In this document: positions 39,977 through 48,387 of the stretch, in pieces
Position numbering within the stretch: position 1 is the first letter of the stretch
Layout of the letters: every line of letters starts with the position of its first letter
Source of the DNA: Eubacteriales bacterium
Lineage (GTDB): Bacteria; Bacillota; Clostridia; Christensenellales; CAG-138
DNA: 64,000 bases
Assembly: GCA_021373115.1 (NCBI GenBank)
Contig: JAJFTI010000007.1
Location: 1-64,000 of the forward strand
Reading direction: 5' to 3'
The notes under the pieces: generated by a model
Seen by the model: the letters and a program-made list of their open reading frames with translations, nothing else
Told to the model about the DNA's origin: nothing
The model's database searches: none
Position numbers and translations under genes: made by a program

Positions 39977-41068
39977 TTAAACGTTGATTCGAAACAGCGT
40001 GACGTCCCCATCCTGCATGACGTAATCCTTGCCCTCGCTGCGGATCAGGCCCTTTTCCTTGCAGGCGGCCATGGAGCCAAGCTCCTTGAGCGTCTCAAAC
40101 GGCACAATCTCCGCGCGGATGAACCCGCGCTCAAAGTCCGTATGAATCTTGCCCGCGGCCTGCGGCGCTTTCGTTCCGCGCGTAATGGTCCACGCGCGAA
40201 CCTCCTTCGGCCCACCGGTGAGGTAGCTGATCAATCCCAGCAAGCGATAGCAGGCTTTCACCAGCTGGTCGAGACCGGACTCTTTGATGCCGAGTTCCGC
40301 TAAAAACGCGCCCTTTTCGGCAGGATCCAATTCGGCAATCTCCTCTTCGAGCTTGCAGCAGATGGTCAGCGCCTCCGCCTTTTCCGCTTTGGCGATTTCG
40401 TAGAGCGCTTTCACGTGCGCGTTCGGCTCCTGGCCAATCTCGTCCTCGCGGACGTTGGCAACGTAGATGATGGGTTTACTCGTGAGCAGGAAGAAGCCGC
40501 GCAAGAGCTCCGCTTCCTCTTCCGTTAAGTCCAGACTGCGCGCGGGTTTTCCGCTCTCCAGAGCAGGCTGAATCCGCTCGAGCAGCGCCACCTCCGCGAC
40601 GGTCTTTTTGTCCCCCGCCTTGAGGAGTTTGCGCGCGCGGTCGAGACGTTTTTCCACCGTCTCCATATCCGCAAAGATCAGCTCAAACGAGATGGTCTCC
40701 ACATCCCGCGCGGGATTGACGCTGCCGTCCACATGGACGATGTTCTCGTCCTCAAAACAGCGGACGACGTGCACCACCGCGTCCACCTCGCGGATATGCG
40801 AGAGGAACTTGTTGCCCAGTCCCTCGCCCCGGCTTGCGCCGCGCACGAGCCCCGCGATGTCAACAAACTCAATCGTCGTCGGCGTGTACTTCTCGGGGTT
40901 ATACATTTTGGCCAGCACGTCCAGCCGTTCGTCCGGCACGGCGACCACGCCGACGTTCGGCTCGATTGTGCAGAACGGGTAGTTCGCGGCCTGCGCGCCC
41001 GCCTGCGTAATCGCGTTAAAGAGCGTGCTCTTGCCGACGTTCGGCAGGCCAATCACTCCAAGCTTCAT
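39977..41068 (-). CDS. ychF: Redox-regulated ATPase YchF (Obg family)
   Basis: A 363-aa P-loop protein of the Obg/YchF group, with G1 GLPNVGKSTLFNAITQAGAQ, G3 DIAGLVRGAS, and the C-terminal TGS-like domain (TGGPKEVRAWTITRGT, GFIRAEIVP, LIRSEGKDYVMQDGD). YchF prefers ATP over GTP and associates with ribosomes in stress responses. AAAGGAGG lies 7 bases before the ATG. An AT-rich palindrome (41083-41106) separates it from gltX upstream in the transcript order. Confidence 0.95.
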   Translation of the reverse strand: MKLGVIGLPNVGKSTLFNAITQAGAQAANYPFCTIEPNVGVVAVPDERLDVLAKMYNPEKYTPTTIEFVDIAGLVRGASRGEGLGNKFLSHIREVDAVVHVVRCFEDENIVHVDGSVNPARDVETISFELIFADMETVEKRLDRARKLLKAGDKKTVAEVALLERIQPALESGKPARSLDLTEEEAELLRGFFLLTSKPIIYVANVREDEIGQEPNAHVKALYEIAKAEKAEALTICCKLEEEIAELDPAEKGAFLAELGIKESGLDQLVKACYRLLGLISYLTGGPKEVRAWTITRGTKAPQAAGKIHTDFERGFIRAEIVPFETLKELGSMAACKEKGLIRSEGKDYVMQDGDVTLFRINV

Positions 41069-41082
41069 AAGAGACCTCCTTT

Positions 41083-41106
41083 TTCTTTTCTTTCAAAAGA
41101 AAAGAA
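41083..41106. repeat. AT-rich palindrome R1 between gltX and ychF
   Basis: Perfect 11-bp arms TTCTTTTCTTT / AAAGAAAAGAA with a 2-base loop. It abuts the ychF ribosome site. One of four related palindromes in consecutive gaps of this region. Confidence 0.8.
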
Positions 41107-41116
41107 ACAAAAGAAA

Positions 41117-42553
41117 TTATAGTTTTGCTCTTCCTAGATTCAGTCTTCTAAGAGATTCTTCTCTGCCAAGTAACGTCGCGATTTCCATCGCGCCGCCGGG
41201 GGTCACGAGCTTGCCCGCGAGAGAAATGCGCACCGGCCAGAGCAGCGTTCCATTCTTCATTTCCCTTGCCTCCGCCATGCCGAGCAGCGTTTCGTGCAGC
41301 GCTTCTTCCGTCCACTCCGGCAGCGCCGTGAGCGCCGGAATCACGAAGTCTAAAACTTCGGCGGAAACGGCGGAATCCGTCTTGCTCTTTTTGTTCGTAA
41401 AGAGTTCCGCGTCATAGTCCGGCAAGGCGGTCAGAAAATCCACCACCTCCGGAATCTGGGTAAAGATTTCCGTGCGCGGCTGCAAAATCCGGCAGAGGAT
41501 GTCCTTGTCCATGCCCGCGACGCCCGCCTGCTCATAATAGGGCAGCGCATGGCGCGTGAATTCCTCCGGCGCGAGCTTTCGCACATACTCCGCGTTCATC
41601 CACGTCAGCTTGTTCACATCGAAAATCGCGGGGGATTTCGACATGCCGGTCACGTCAAACGTTTCCTTCAGCTCGTCCAGCGTAAAGAACTCGCGCTCGT
41701 CGCCGGGGTTCCAGCCAAGCAGCGCGACGTAATTGACGATGGCTTCCCGCAGGTAGCCCTTCTTGAGATAATCCTCATAATACGCGTCGCCGTCCCGTTT
41801 GCTGAGCTTATGCGTCTGGTCGCGCATGATCGGCGTCATGTGGATATACACCGGCTTTTCCCAACCGAACGCCTCGTAGAGCAGGTTGTATTTCGGTGTG
41901 CTTGCGAGGTATTCGTTGCCGCGCATCACGTGCGTAATGGCCATCGTATGGTCGTCGATTACGTTGGCGAAGTTATAGGTCGGCATCCCGTCCGCCTTGA
42001 TGAGCACCATGTCGTCCAGCTCCGCGCAGTCCACCGCGATGTGCCCGTAGAGCACGTCGTCAAACGACGCTTCGCCGGTGAGCGGAACGTTCTGGCGAAT
42101 CACGTACGGTTCGCCCGCCGCGATTCTCTTCTGCACTTCCTCCGGCGAAAGATGCAGACAGTGCTTATCGTACTTCCAAACCTCGCCCTTTTGGGAGGAT
42201 TCCTCCCGGCGCGCGTCCAGTTCCTCATTCGTGCAGAAGCAGTAGTACGCCTTGCCCGCTTTCACGAGCTGTTCGGCATAGGGTTTGTACATTGCCTTGC
42301 GCTCGCTCTGGACATAGGGACCGTATGCGCCGCCGATATCGGGGCCTTCGTCCCAGAGCATGCCGATGTCGCGCAGGGTATTGTAGATGACGTCCACCGC
42401 GCCTTCGACATAGCGGCTCTGGTCGGTGTCTTCAATGCGGAGGATAAACTGCCCCCCCTGTTTTTTTGCGTAGAGGTAGGTATACAGCGCGCTGCGCAGG
42501 TTGCCGAGGTGCATATAACCCGTCGGCGACGGGGCAAACCGGGTTCGAACCAT
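41117..42553 (-). CDS. gltX: Glutamyl-tRNA synthetase
   Basis: A 478-aa class I aminoacyl-tRNA synthetase. It begins VRTRFAPSPTGYMHLGNLRSAL (HIGH-type motif as HLGN), has LRIEDTDQSRYVEGAVD, MPTYNFANVIDDHTMAITHV, RGNEYLASTPKYN and the KLSKRDGD signature, then a C-terminal anticodon-binding domain. It charges tRNA-Glu. ATG 42553 is preferred over TTG 42565 because GGAG lies 7 bases upstream. The presence of glnS next to it means Gln-tRNA can be made directly. Confidence 0.95.
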   Translation of the reverse strand: MVRTRFAPSPTGYMHLGNLRSALYTYLYAKKQGGQFILRIEDTDQSRYVEGAVDVIYNTLRDIGMLWDEGPDIGGAYGPYVQSERKAMYKPYAEQLVKAGKAYYCFCTNEELDARREESSQKGEVWKYDKHCLHLSPEEVQKRIAAGEPYVIRQNVPLTGEASFDDVLYGHIAVDCAELDDMVLIKADGMPTYNFANVIDDHTMAITHVMRGNEYLASTPKYNLLYEAFGWEKPVYIHMTPIMRDQTHKLSKRDGDAYYEDYLKKGYLREAIVNYVALLGWNPGDEREFFTLDELKETFDVTGMSKSPAIFDVNKLTWMNAEYVRKLAPEEFTRHALPYYEQAGVAGMDKDILCRILQPRTEIFTQIPEVVDFLTALPDYDAELFTNKKSKTDSAVSAEVLDFVIPALTALPEWTEEALHETLLGMAEAREMKNGTLLWPVRISLAGKLVTPGGAMEIATLLGREESLRRLNLGRAKL

Positions 42554-42567
42554 AGCTGTCTCCAAAC

Positions 42568-42592
42568 TTTACTTTTCTTAAAGAAAAGTAAA
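42568..42592. repeat. AT-rich palindrome R2 between glnS and gltX
   Basis: Perfect 12-bp arms TTTACTTTTCTT / AAGAAAAGTAAA around one A. It immediately precedes the gltX ribosome site. Confidence 0.8.
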
Positions 42593-42602
42593 TAAAAGTT
42601 TT

Positions 42603-44270
42603 TTATGCTTTGTAACTGTCCTTCAAGCCGACCGTGCGGTTGAAGACCGGCTGTTTCGGGGTGCTGTCCAGATCCGTGCAGAAGTACCCTTCGCGCAGGA
42701 ACTGGAAGCGCTCGCCGGCGGCGGAACTGCCCAATATGGGTTCGACGTAGCCATGTAACGTGACGAGCGAATCGGGGTTGAGTTTGTCGATAAAGTCCTT
42801 TTCGACCGCCCCTTCTTCGTCCTCGTCGTCCTGCTCCGCGCTTTCGCTCTTCATGAGCGTGTCGTAAAGGCGGAATTCGGCTTTCACCGCGTCGTCCGCA
42901 TTGACCCAGTGCAGGGTGCCCTTCACCTTGCGCGCATCCTCGCCGCTCTTGCTCGTTGGATCGTAGGTGCAGACGATCTTCGTGATATTGCCCGCCGCGT
43001 CCTTTTCCCATCGCACGCATTTGATGATATACGCGCCCTTGAGCCGTACTTCGCCGTCCGGCTTGAGACGGAAGAATTTATTCGGCGGAACCTCCGCGAA
43101 ATCCTCGCGCTCAATATAGGCGCGCTTGCCAAAACGGACGGTGCGCACACCGAGTTCGGGGTGGTTCGGGTGGTTTTCCAGCTCGATCTCCTCGAATTTT
43201 CCCTCGTCCCAGTTGTCAATTTCGACCAGAACGGGATCGAGCACCGCCATGCGGCGGATCGCCGTTTCGTTGAGGTCCTCGCGGACGCAGTGCTCCAGCA
43301 TGGCCGCATCCACCAGGCTGTCCGCCTTGGCAACGCCGATGCGATCCAGAAAATCCCGAATTGCCGCGGGCGTGTAGCCGCGCCGCCGCATGCCGCAGAG
43401 CGTCGGCATCCGCGGATCGTCCCAGCCGGAGACGTACCCTTCCTCCACGAGGCGGCGCAGGTATCGCTTGCTCATGATGGTATCCGTCATGTTGAGCCGC
43501 GCAAACTCGATCTGGCGCGGTTTTGGGCTAAACCCGCACTGGTCGATGACCCAGTCGTAGAGCGGGCGGTGTGCCTCGTATTCCAGCGAACAGAGCGAGT
43601 GCGTCACACCCTCAATCGCGTCCTGAATCGGGTGCGCAAAATCGTACATCGGGTAGATGCACCACTTGTCGCCCGTCTGGTGATGGGAAACATGCTTGAT
43701 GCGGTACAGCGCGGGATCGCGCAGGTTGATGTTTGGGGACGTCATGTCGATTTTGGCGCGGAGAGTTTTTGCGCCGTCCGCAAACTCGCCCGCGCGCATG
43801 CGCTCGAACAGGTCGAGGCTCTCGGCTGCCGGCCGGTCGCGATAGGGGCTGTTCTTGCCCGGCTGCGTCAGCGTACCGCGATAGGCGCGCATGTCCTCCT
43901 TGGTAAGTTCGTCCACATACGCGACACCTTTTTTGATCAATTTCACCGCGAGGTCGTAGCACTGGTCGAAGTAGGAAGACCCGAAGAGCACCTTGTTCCA
44001 CTGGTAGCCGAGCCACTGGATATCCGCCTGAATCGCATCGACGTATTCCACGTCCTCCTTGGCGGGGTTCGTGTCGTCAAAGCGCAGGTTGCAGACGCCG
44101 CCGTACTGCTCGGCCATGCCGAAATCAATGGCGAGCGCCTTCGCGTGGCCAATGTGCAGGTAACCGTTCGGTTCGGGCGGAAAACGGGTCTGCACGCGCG
44201 GCTCTTTCGTGCGCATGTCCTCTTCGATGAACTCCTCAATGAAGTTCTTGGATCGTTTTGCCTCTTCCAT
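42603..44270 (-). CDS. glnS: Glutaminyl-tRNA synthetase
   Basis: A 555-aa class Ic synthetase with TRFPPEPNGYLHIGHAKALA (HIGH motif), NLRFDDTNPAKEDVEYVD, WCIYPMYDFAHPIQDAIEG, HSLCSLEYEAHRPLYDW and the MSKRYLRRL signature. The C-terminal anticodon-binding beta barrels follow from about residue 340. Many Clostridia lack GlnRS and use GatCAB amidation, so this gene is probably an old lateral acquisition in the lineage. A glutamate-rich loop (EQDDEDEEGAVEKDF) lies near residue 480. Start is normal for the family. Confidence 0.96.
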   Translation of the reverse strand: MEEAKRSKNFIEEFIEEDMRTKEPRVQTRFPPEPNGYLHIGHAKALAIDFGMAEQYGGVCNLRFDDTNPAKEDVEYVDAIQADIQWLGYQWNKVLFGSSYFDQCYDLAVKLIKKGVAYVDELTKEDMRAYRGTLTQPGKNSPYRDRPAAESLDLFERMRAGEFADGAKTLRAKIDMTSPNINLRDPALYRIKHVSHHQTGDKWCIYPMYDFAHPIQDAIEGVTHSLCSLEYEAHRPLYDWVIDQCGFSPKPRQIEFARLNMTDTIMSKRYLRRLVEEGYVSGWDDPRMPTLCGMRRRGYTPAAIRDFLDRIGVAKADSLVDAAMLEHCVREDLNETAIRRMAVLDPVLVEIDNWDEGKFEEIELENHPNHPELGVRTVRFGKRAYIEREDFAEVPPNKFFRLKPDGEVRLKGAYIIKCVRWEKDAAGNITKIVCTYDPTSKSGEDARKVKGTLHWVNADDAVKAEFRLYDTLMKSESAEQDDEDEEGAVEKDFIDKLNPDSLVTLHGYVEPILGSSAAGERFQFLREGYFCTDLDSTPKQPVFNRTVGLKDSYKA

Positions 44271-44348
44271 TGCCGTGTGCCTCCAAATTTGCTTGTTCCA
44301 TTATCGGGTACGCGCCTGAAAATGTCAATTCGATGGGAAAGAACTCTA

Positions 44349-44374
44349 TTTACTTCTCTTAAAATATAAGTAAA
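44349..44374. repeat. AT-rich palindrome R3 between cca and glnS
   Basis: TTTACTT / AAGTAAA arms of 7 bp with an imperfect interior (12-base centre). Same sequence style as R2. Confidence 0.65.
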
Positions 44375-44386
44375 ACAAAAGAATCC

Positions 44387-45754
44387 TTATTTTTTTGCAA
44401 GTTGCTGCAAGCGAACAAGAGTATTATCCTTCGGGTGCTTCACGCAGTGCAGAAAGAGCTTCTTTTTCAGTTCGCCGAGTTCCCTGCCCTCCGGAAGGCC
44501 GGAGGCCTCCATCAGCTGTTCGCCGGAGATCGCAAGCTCCCGCTCGCTAAACGGCGTTCCGTCACGGAGCATGGTTTCATATAACATGCGCCAGTCTTCG
44601 GCAACGTAATCGATATCATACCCGCAGCCGCGGATATCCGCCTCGCGCAGCAGAATTTGCTCCAGCGTACGCTCCCTGCCCCAGGTTGCAAACCGGACGC
44701 GGAGCGTATCCGTCTTCGCCTGGTGCTGAATATCGTACATATGCCCGCCGACGAGCGCGCTGACCTCACGGACCGTCCGCGCGGGAAACCTGAGCTCGAT
44801 CAGCACGCGCCTGGCAATGCGCTCGCCGTATTGATCGTGATCGTACTGCACGCCGGTTTCGCGCTTGCAGTCCGGCTTGCCGACGTCGTGCAGCAGCGCC
44901 GCGAGCCGCAGTTTCTCCGTTGGCGGCGCGGCGGCGCAGACCTGAAAGCTGTGTTCCAGCACGTCGAACCGGTGGTGATCCGGCCGCTGCGCCATGCCGC
45001 GCGCAAGGTTGAACTCCGGCACGAGAAAATCCCAAACGTCCAGCTCGTCCAGCATCCGTAATCCACGCACAGGCGAGCGCAGTTCGTCCCGGCCCAGCGC
45101 GGGATAGCGCGCGTCCGTCAGTAAAATCTTAACGAACTCCTCCCGCCTGCGCTCGGCGGCAATGTCCTTTAGGTTCGGCGCGTTTCGCTTGGCCGCCGCC
45201 CAGGTTGCCTCGTCGATGGCAAAGCCCATCTCACAGGCAAAACGCACGAGGCGCAGCACCCGCAGCGCGTCGGAGCGCATGATTTCGTCCGGTTCCGCGC
45301 TCGTAGTGCGGATGATCTGCCGTTCCAGATCGGCAATGCCGCCGGTGGGATCCCCGACCTCGCCCGTCGAGAGGTCGGCATACAGCGCGTTGACCGAAAA
45401 GTCGCGCCGCCAGGCGTCGTCCGCGAGGTTTTCGCCAAAAGCGACGTCGTTCGGGCGATGCGCGCCGCCACGCCCATACGATTCCTTTCGAAACGTGGTG
45501 TGCTCCACACGGACAGAACCAAAGTGCAGCTCCACGGTGCCCATTTCTGCCGCTTTCTCGATGACGCGAATACCGTGCTCCGGCATCGCCGCCGCAACCT
45601 GCTCCGGCGTGAGGCGCGAGCATACGTCGATATCCGACGGCGGCAGGTTTAGCAGCGCGTTTCGCACCAGTCCGCCGACGGCATAGACCTTCGTATTCTC
45701 TTTTGCGAACGCCTCCGCGAGCGGAAGCAGCTCTTTTGGGATCGATATCCGCAT
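44387..45754 (-). CDS. cca: CCA tRNA nucleotidyltransferase with HD domain
   Basis: A 455-aa tRNA 3'-end CCA-adding or repair enzyme. The nucleotidyltransferase head shows VYAVGGLVRNALLNLPPSDIDVCS (metal-binding DxD), RDFSVNALYADLSTGEVGDP and IMRSDALRVLRLVRFACEMGFAID; the tail is an HD domain with LEHSFQVCAA, LAALLHDVGKPDCK and HDQYGERIA. The HD domain fits a repair or phosphatase role on damaged tRNA. The ribosome site AGGAG lies in the right arm of a terminator-like hairpin (45761-45802), which may control translation. Confidence 0.94.
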   Translation of the reverse strand: MRISIPKELLPLAEAFAKENTKVYAVGGLVRNALLNLPPSDIDVCSRLTPEQVAAAMPEHGIRVIEKAAEMGTVELHFGSVRVEHTTFRKESYGRGGAHRPNDVAFGENLADDAWRRDFSVNALYADLSTGEVGDPTGGIADLERQIIRTTSAEPDEIMRSDALRVLRLVRFACEMGFAIDEATWAAAKRNAPNLKDIAAERRREEFVKILLTDARYPALGRDELRSPVRGLRMLDELDVWDFLVPEFNLARGMAQRPDHHRFDVLEHSFQVCAAAPPTEKLRLAALLHDVGKPDCKRETGVQYDHDQYGERIARRVLIELRFPARTVREVSALVGGHMYDIQHQAKTDTLRVRFATWGRERTLEQILLREADIRGCGYDIDYVAEDWRMLYETMLRDGTPFSERELAISGEQLMEASGLPEGRELGELKKKLFLHCVKHPKDNTLVRLQQLAKK

Positions 45755-45760
45755 CTGATG

Positions 45761-45802
45761 AAAAAACTCCTTTGATCTACATGTTATTGTACATCAAAGG
45801 AG
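45761..45802 (-). terminator. Terminator-like hairpin containing the cca ribosome site
   Basis: On the minus strand CTCCTTTGAT pairs perfectly with ATCAAAGGAG across 16 bases and is followed by TTTTTTC. It would end nfnAB transcripts. The right arm includes AGGAG, the only good ribosome site for cca, 12 bases from its ATG, so the same fold would also hide that site in readthrough RNA. Confidence 0.75.
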
Positions 45803-45812
45803 AATTCTTTTG

Positions 45813-45836
45813 CTTCTTTTCTTTTCAGAAAAGAAG
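45813..45836. repeat. AT-rich palindrome R4 between nfnB and cca
   Basis: Perfect 9-bp arms CTTCTTTTC / GAAAAGAAG with a 6-base loop, directly abutting the nfnB stop codon. Confidence 0.75.
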
Positions 45837-47231
45837 TTATTGCTTACTCAGTTCCTCGTGGATGGCCGCCGCAGCGGTTTTGCCCGCGCCCATGGCGAGG
45901 ATGACCGTCGCCGCGCCCGTGACCGTGTCGCCGCCTGCGTAAACATGCGCGCGGCTGGTCTTACCCGTCGCTTCGTCCACAATGATGCCGCCCCACTTTT
46001 CGGTGTTCAGACCCGGCGTGGTGTTCTTGATCAGCGGGTTCGGGCTGTTGCCGATGGCGATGACCACGGTATCCACATCGATTGTGTGCTCGCTGCCCGC
46101 TTTGACGACCGGACGCCTGCGCCCGCTCGCGTCGGGTTCGCCCAATTCCATCTCCACGCAGGTCATAGCCCTGACATGCCCGTTTTCGTCGCCCAAAATC
46201 TCCGTCGGGTTCGTGAGCATCTTGAAGATAATGCCCTCTTCCTTGGCATGGTGCACCTCTTCGACCCGCGCGGGCATCTCCTGCTCACCGCGGCGGTAGA
46301 CGATGTAGACGTGCTCCGCGCCGAGGCGCTTGGCGCTGCGCGCCGCGTCCATGGCCACGTTTCCGCCGCCGACGACCGCCGCGTTTTTGCCGACCTGCAC
46401 AGGCGTATCCGTCTTCGGGAAGGTGTACGCCTTCATGAGATTGATGCGCGTGAGAAACTCATTGGCGGAATACACGCCGTTGAGGTTTTCGCCGGGGATT
46501 CCCTGAAAGCGCGGCAACCCCGCGCCGCTGCCGACGAAGACCGCGCTGAAGCCCTCTTCGTTTAGCAATTCGTCCAGCGTAATGCTGCGGCCGATGACCA
46601 TGTTGGTCTCGATCTTGACGCCGATATCCTCGAGCGTCTTGATCTCGTCCCGCACGAGCTGCTTGGGCAGACGGAACTCCGGAATACCGTAAACGAGCAC
46701 ACCGCCGGGGGTATGGAGCGCCTCAAAAATTGTTACCTCGTAGCCGAGCTTGCGCAGGTCGCCCGCGCAGGTCAGCCCCGCGGGACCGCTGCCGACGATC
46801 GCAACTTTTTTGCCGTTGTCCGGCAGAGGCTTGGCGGGCTGAGCGCCGTGCGCCATGGCGTAGTCCGCGACGAACCGCTCCAGCCGCCCGATGGCGACCG
46901 GCTCGCCCTTAATGCCGCGCACACACTTTTCCTCGCACTGCGTTTCCTGCGGGCAGACGCGGCCGCAGACGGCGGGCAGCGCGTTGGTGGAGCGGATGAC
47001 CTCGTAGGCCTCCATAAACTTTTCTTCCGCAACGAGCCCAATGAACTCCGGAATACGAACGTTCACCGGACAACCGGAGACGCAGGGCTTGTGCTTGCAA
47101 TTGAGGCAACGCTTTGCCTCGTCCACGGCCATTGCTTCGTCGTACCCCTGGGATACCTCGTTGAAGTTCTTATTACGAACGTCCGGCGCCTGTTCGCGCG
47201 CGGGCAGTTTGGTCAGTCTCATGTTCGGCAT
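45837..47231 (-). CDS. nfnB: NfnB, large subunit of the bifurcating NADH-dependent ferredoxin:NADP+ oxidoreductase
   Basis: A 464-aa flavoprotein of the glutamate synthase small-chain family. N-terminal iron-sulfur ligands: CLNCKHKPCVSGCPV and CGRVCPQETQCEEKCVRG. Then two dinucleotide folds: VAIVGSGPAGLTCAGDLRKLG and AAVVGGGNVAMDAARSAKRLG, and the end GGDTVTGAATVILAMGAGKTAA. Alone it could be called gltA-type glutamate synthase, but the adjacent nfnA-type subunit makes NfnAB the better call. NfnAB couples NADH and reduced ferredoxin to NADP+ reduction. It lies 3 bases after nfnA. Confidence 0.9.
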   Translation of the reverse strand: MPNMRLTKLPAREQAPDVRNKNFNEVSQGYDEAMAVDEAKRCLNCKHKPCVSGCPVNVRIPEFIGLVAEEKFMEAYEVIRSTNALPAVCGRVCPQETQCEEKCVRGIKGEPVAIGRLERFVADYAMAHGAQPAKPLPDNGKKVAIVGSGPAGLTCAGDLRKLGYEVTIFEALHTPGGVLVYGIPEFRLPKQLVRDEIKTLEDIGVKIETNMVIGRSITLDELLNEEGFSAVFVGSGAGLPRFQGIPGENLNGVYSANEFLTRINLMKAYTFPKTDTPVQVGKNAAVVGGGNVAMDAARSAKRLGAEHVYIVYRRGEQEMPARVEEVHHAKEEGIIFKMLTNPTEILGDENGHVRAMTCVEMELGEPDASGRRRPVVKAGSEHTIDVDTVVIAIGNSPNPLIKNTTPGLNTEKWGGIIVDEATGKTSRAHVYAGGDTVTGAATVILAMGAGKTAAAAIHEELSKQ

Positions 47232-47234
47232 GGC

Positions 47235-48098
47235 TCAGTTCCCTCCCCGCTTGGCCTGGAGTTCCACATTCTTGAGGTTACAGGCCTTGCATTCGAGGCT
47301 TTCCGCCTCTTCCTTGCGGTACATCCGCCCGCGGGCAATCGCCTCGTCCCAGTCCACCGCAAAGCCGTCGAAGTCCGGCCCATCCACGCAGGCAAACTTC
47401 ATCTCGCCGCCAACGGTGACACGGCAGCAGCCGCACATACCCGTTCCGTCGATCATGATCGGGTTCATGGAGATCACGGTCGGAATATCGTATTGCTTCG
47501 TGATGTTCACCACCGCGCGCATCATAACGAGCGGACCAATGGCGATTACATGGTCGTATTGTTTGCCCGCTTTGAGCTGTTCCTCCAGTGCGCTGGTGAC
47601 GAAGCCCTTGTGTCCGTTGCTTCCGTCGTCCGTCATGACGTAGAGGTTCGTGCTCGCGGCTTTGAGCTCGTCCATCAGGATCATTAGTTCGGTGTTACGG
47701 AAGCCTACGATGACGTCCACTTCCGCGCCCATATCGTGCAGCGCTTTTGCCTGCGGATACGCAATGGCAACACCCAGGCCCCCGCCGATGACCGCAACCT
47801 TCTTCATTCCCGCAAGATGGCTGGCCACGCCCAGCGGGCCGACGAAATCCTGCAGCGAATCGCCCTCGTTCAGGCAGTCCAGCCGTTTCGTGGTGTACCC
47901 CACCTTCTGAAAGATGATGGTCACCGTCCCGCGCGCGGGGTCCGTCCCCGCGACGGTCAGCGGAACGCGCTCGCCGCTGTCATCCACACGCAGGATGATG
48001 AACTGTCCCGGTTTGGCTTTCTTTGCGATATATGGCGCTTCAATCTCCATGAGCGTGACCGTTTCATGCAGCGCGCGCTTCGTTACGATTCGGTACAT
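47235..48098 (-). CDS. nfnA: NfnA, small subunit of the bifurcating NADH-dependent ferredoxin:NADP+ oxidoreductase
   Basis: A 287-aa protein of the ferredoxin-NADP reductase/DHOD electron-transfer type. FAD domain with AKPGQFIILRVDDSGERVPLTVA; NAD domain with VAVIGGGLGVAIAYPQAKAL; the [2Fe-2S] site is MIDGTGMCGCCRVTVGGEMK with C-terminal FACVDGPDFDG. This is the NfnA pattern (also SudB in archaeal annotation). With NfnB it balances NADH, NADPH and ferredoxin pools in anaerobes. It is first in its operon, downstream of the promoter at 48216-48245. Confidence 0.9.
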   Translation of the reverse strand: MYRIVTKRALHETVTLMEIEAPYIAKKAKPGQFIILRVDDSGERVPLTVAGTDPARGTVTIIFQKVGYTTKRLDCLNEGDSLQDFVGPLGVASHLAGMKKVAVIGGGLGVAIAYPQAKALHDMGAEVDVIVGFRNTELMILMDELKAASTNLYVMTDDGSNGHKGFVTSALEEQLKAGKQYDHVIAIGPLVMMRAVVNITKQYDIPTVISMNPIMIDGTGMCGCCRVTVGGEMKFACVDGPDFDGFAVDWDEAIARGRMYRKEEAESLECKACNLKNVELQAKRGGN

Positions 48099-48215
48099 TG
48101 GGTCTCCTTTCCGATAAAGAAACGATACCGGATGGATGCCTGCATCCGGCTGCCGGCCGAACCCGCGGCAAGAATATGTTTAAAACAAGCACCATCCTTT
48201 TTTACAGACGGGCTT

Positions 48216-48245
48216 ATTCTATCACGAAGAACGATTCCCGCTCAA
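48216..48245 (-). promoter_or_regulatory. Promoter of nfnAB
   Basis: TTGAGC at 48245-48240, 18-bp spacer, TAGAAT at 48221-48216 on the minus strand. The leader to 48098 also contains the G+C-rich hairpin around 48129-48152. The stretch 48250-48387 is AT-rich and empty apart from the end of dinD. Confidence 0.6.
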
Positions 48246-48387
48246 CGGAAACCGCTAAATTTATCCTTGTTTTTTTGAAATTCAGCAATATTACCGGCCT
48301 ATTTGAATCCTTGTACATAAAACATCGTATAACCCTGTTGCAAGCGGACAATCTCGCTTAGCACAAGTGACCGTAATACACGCTTGC

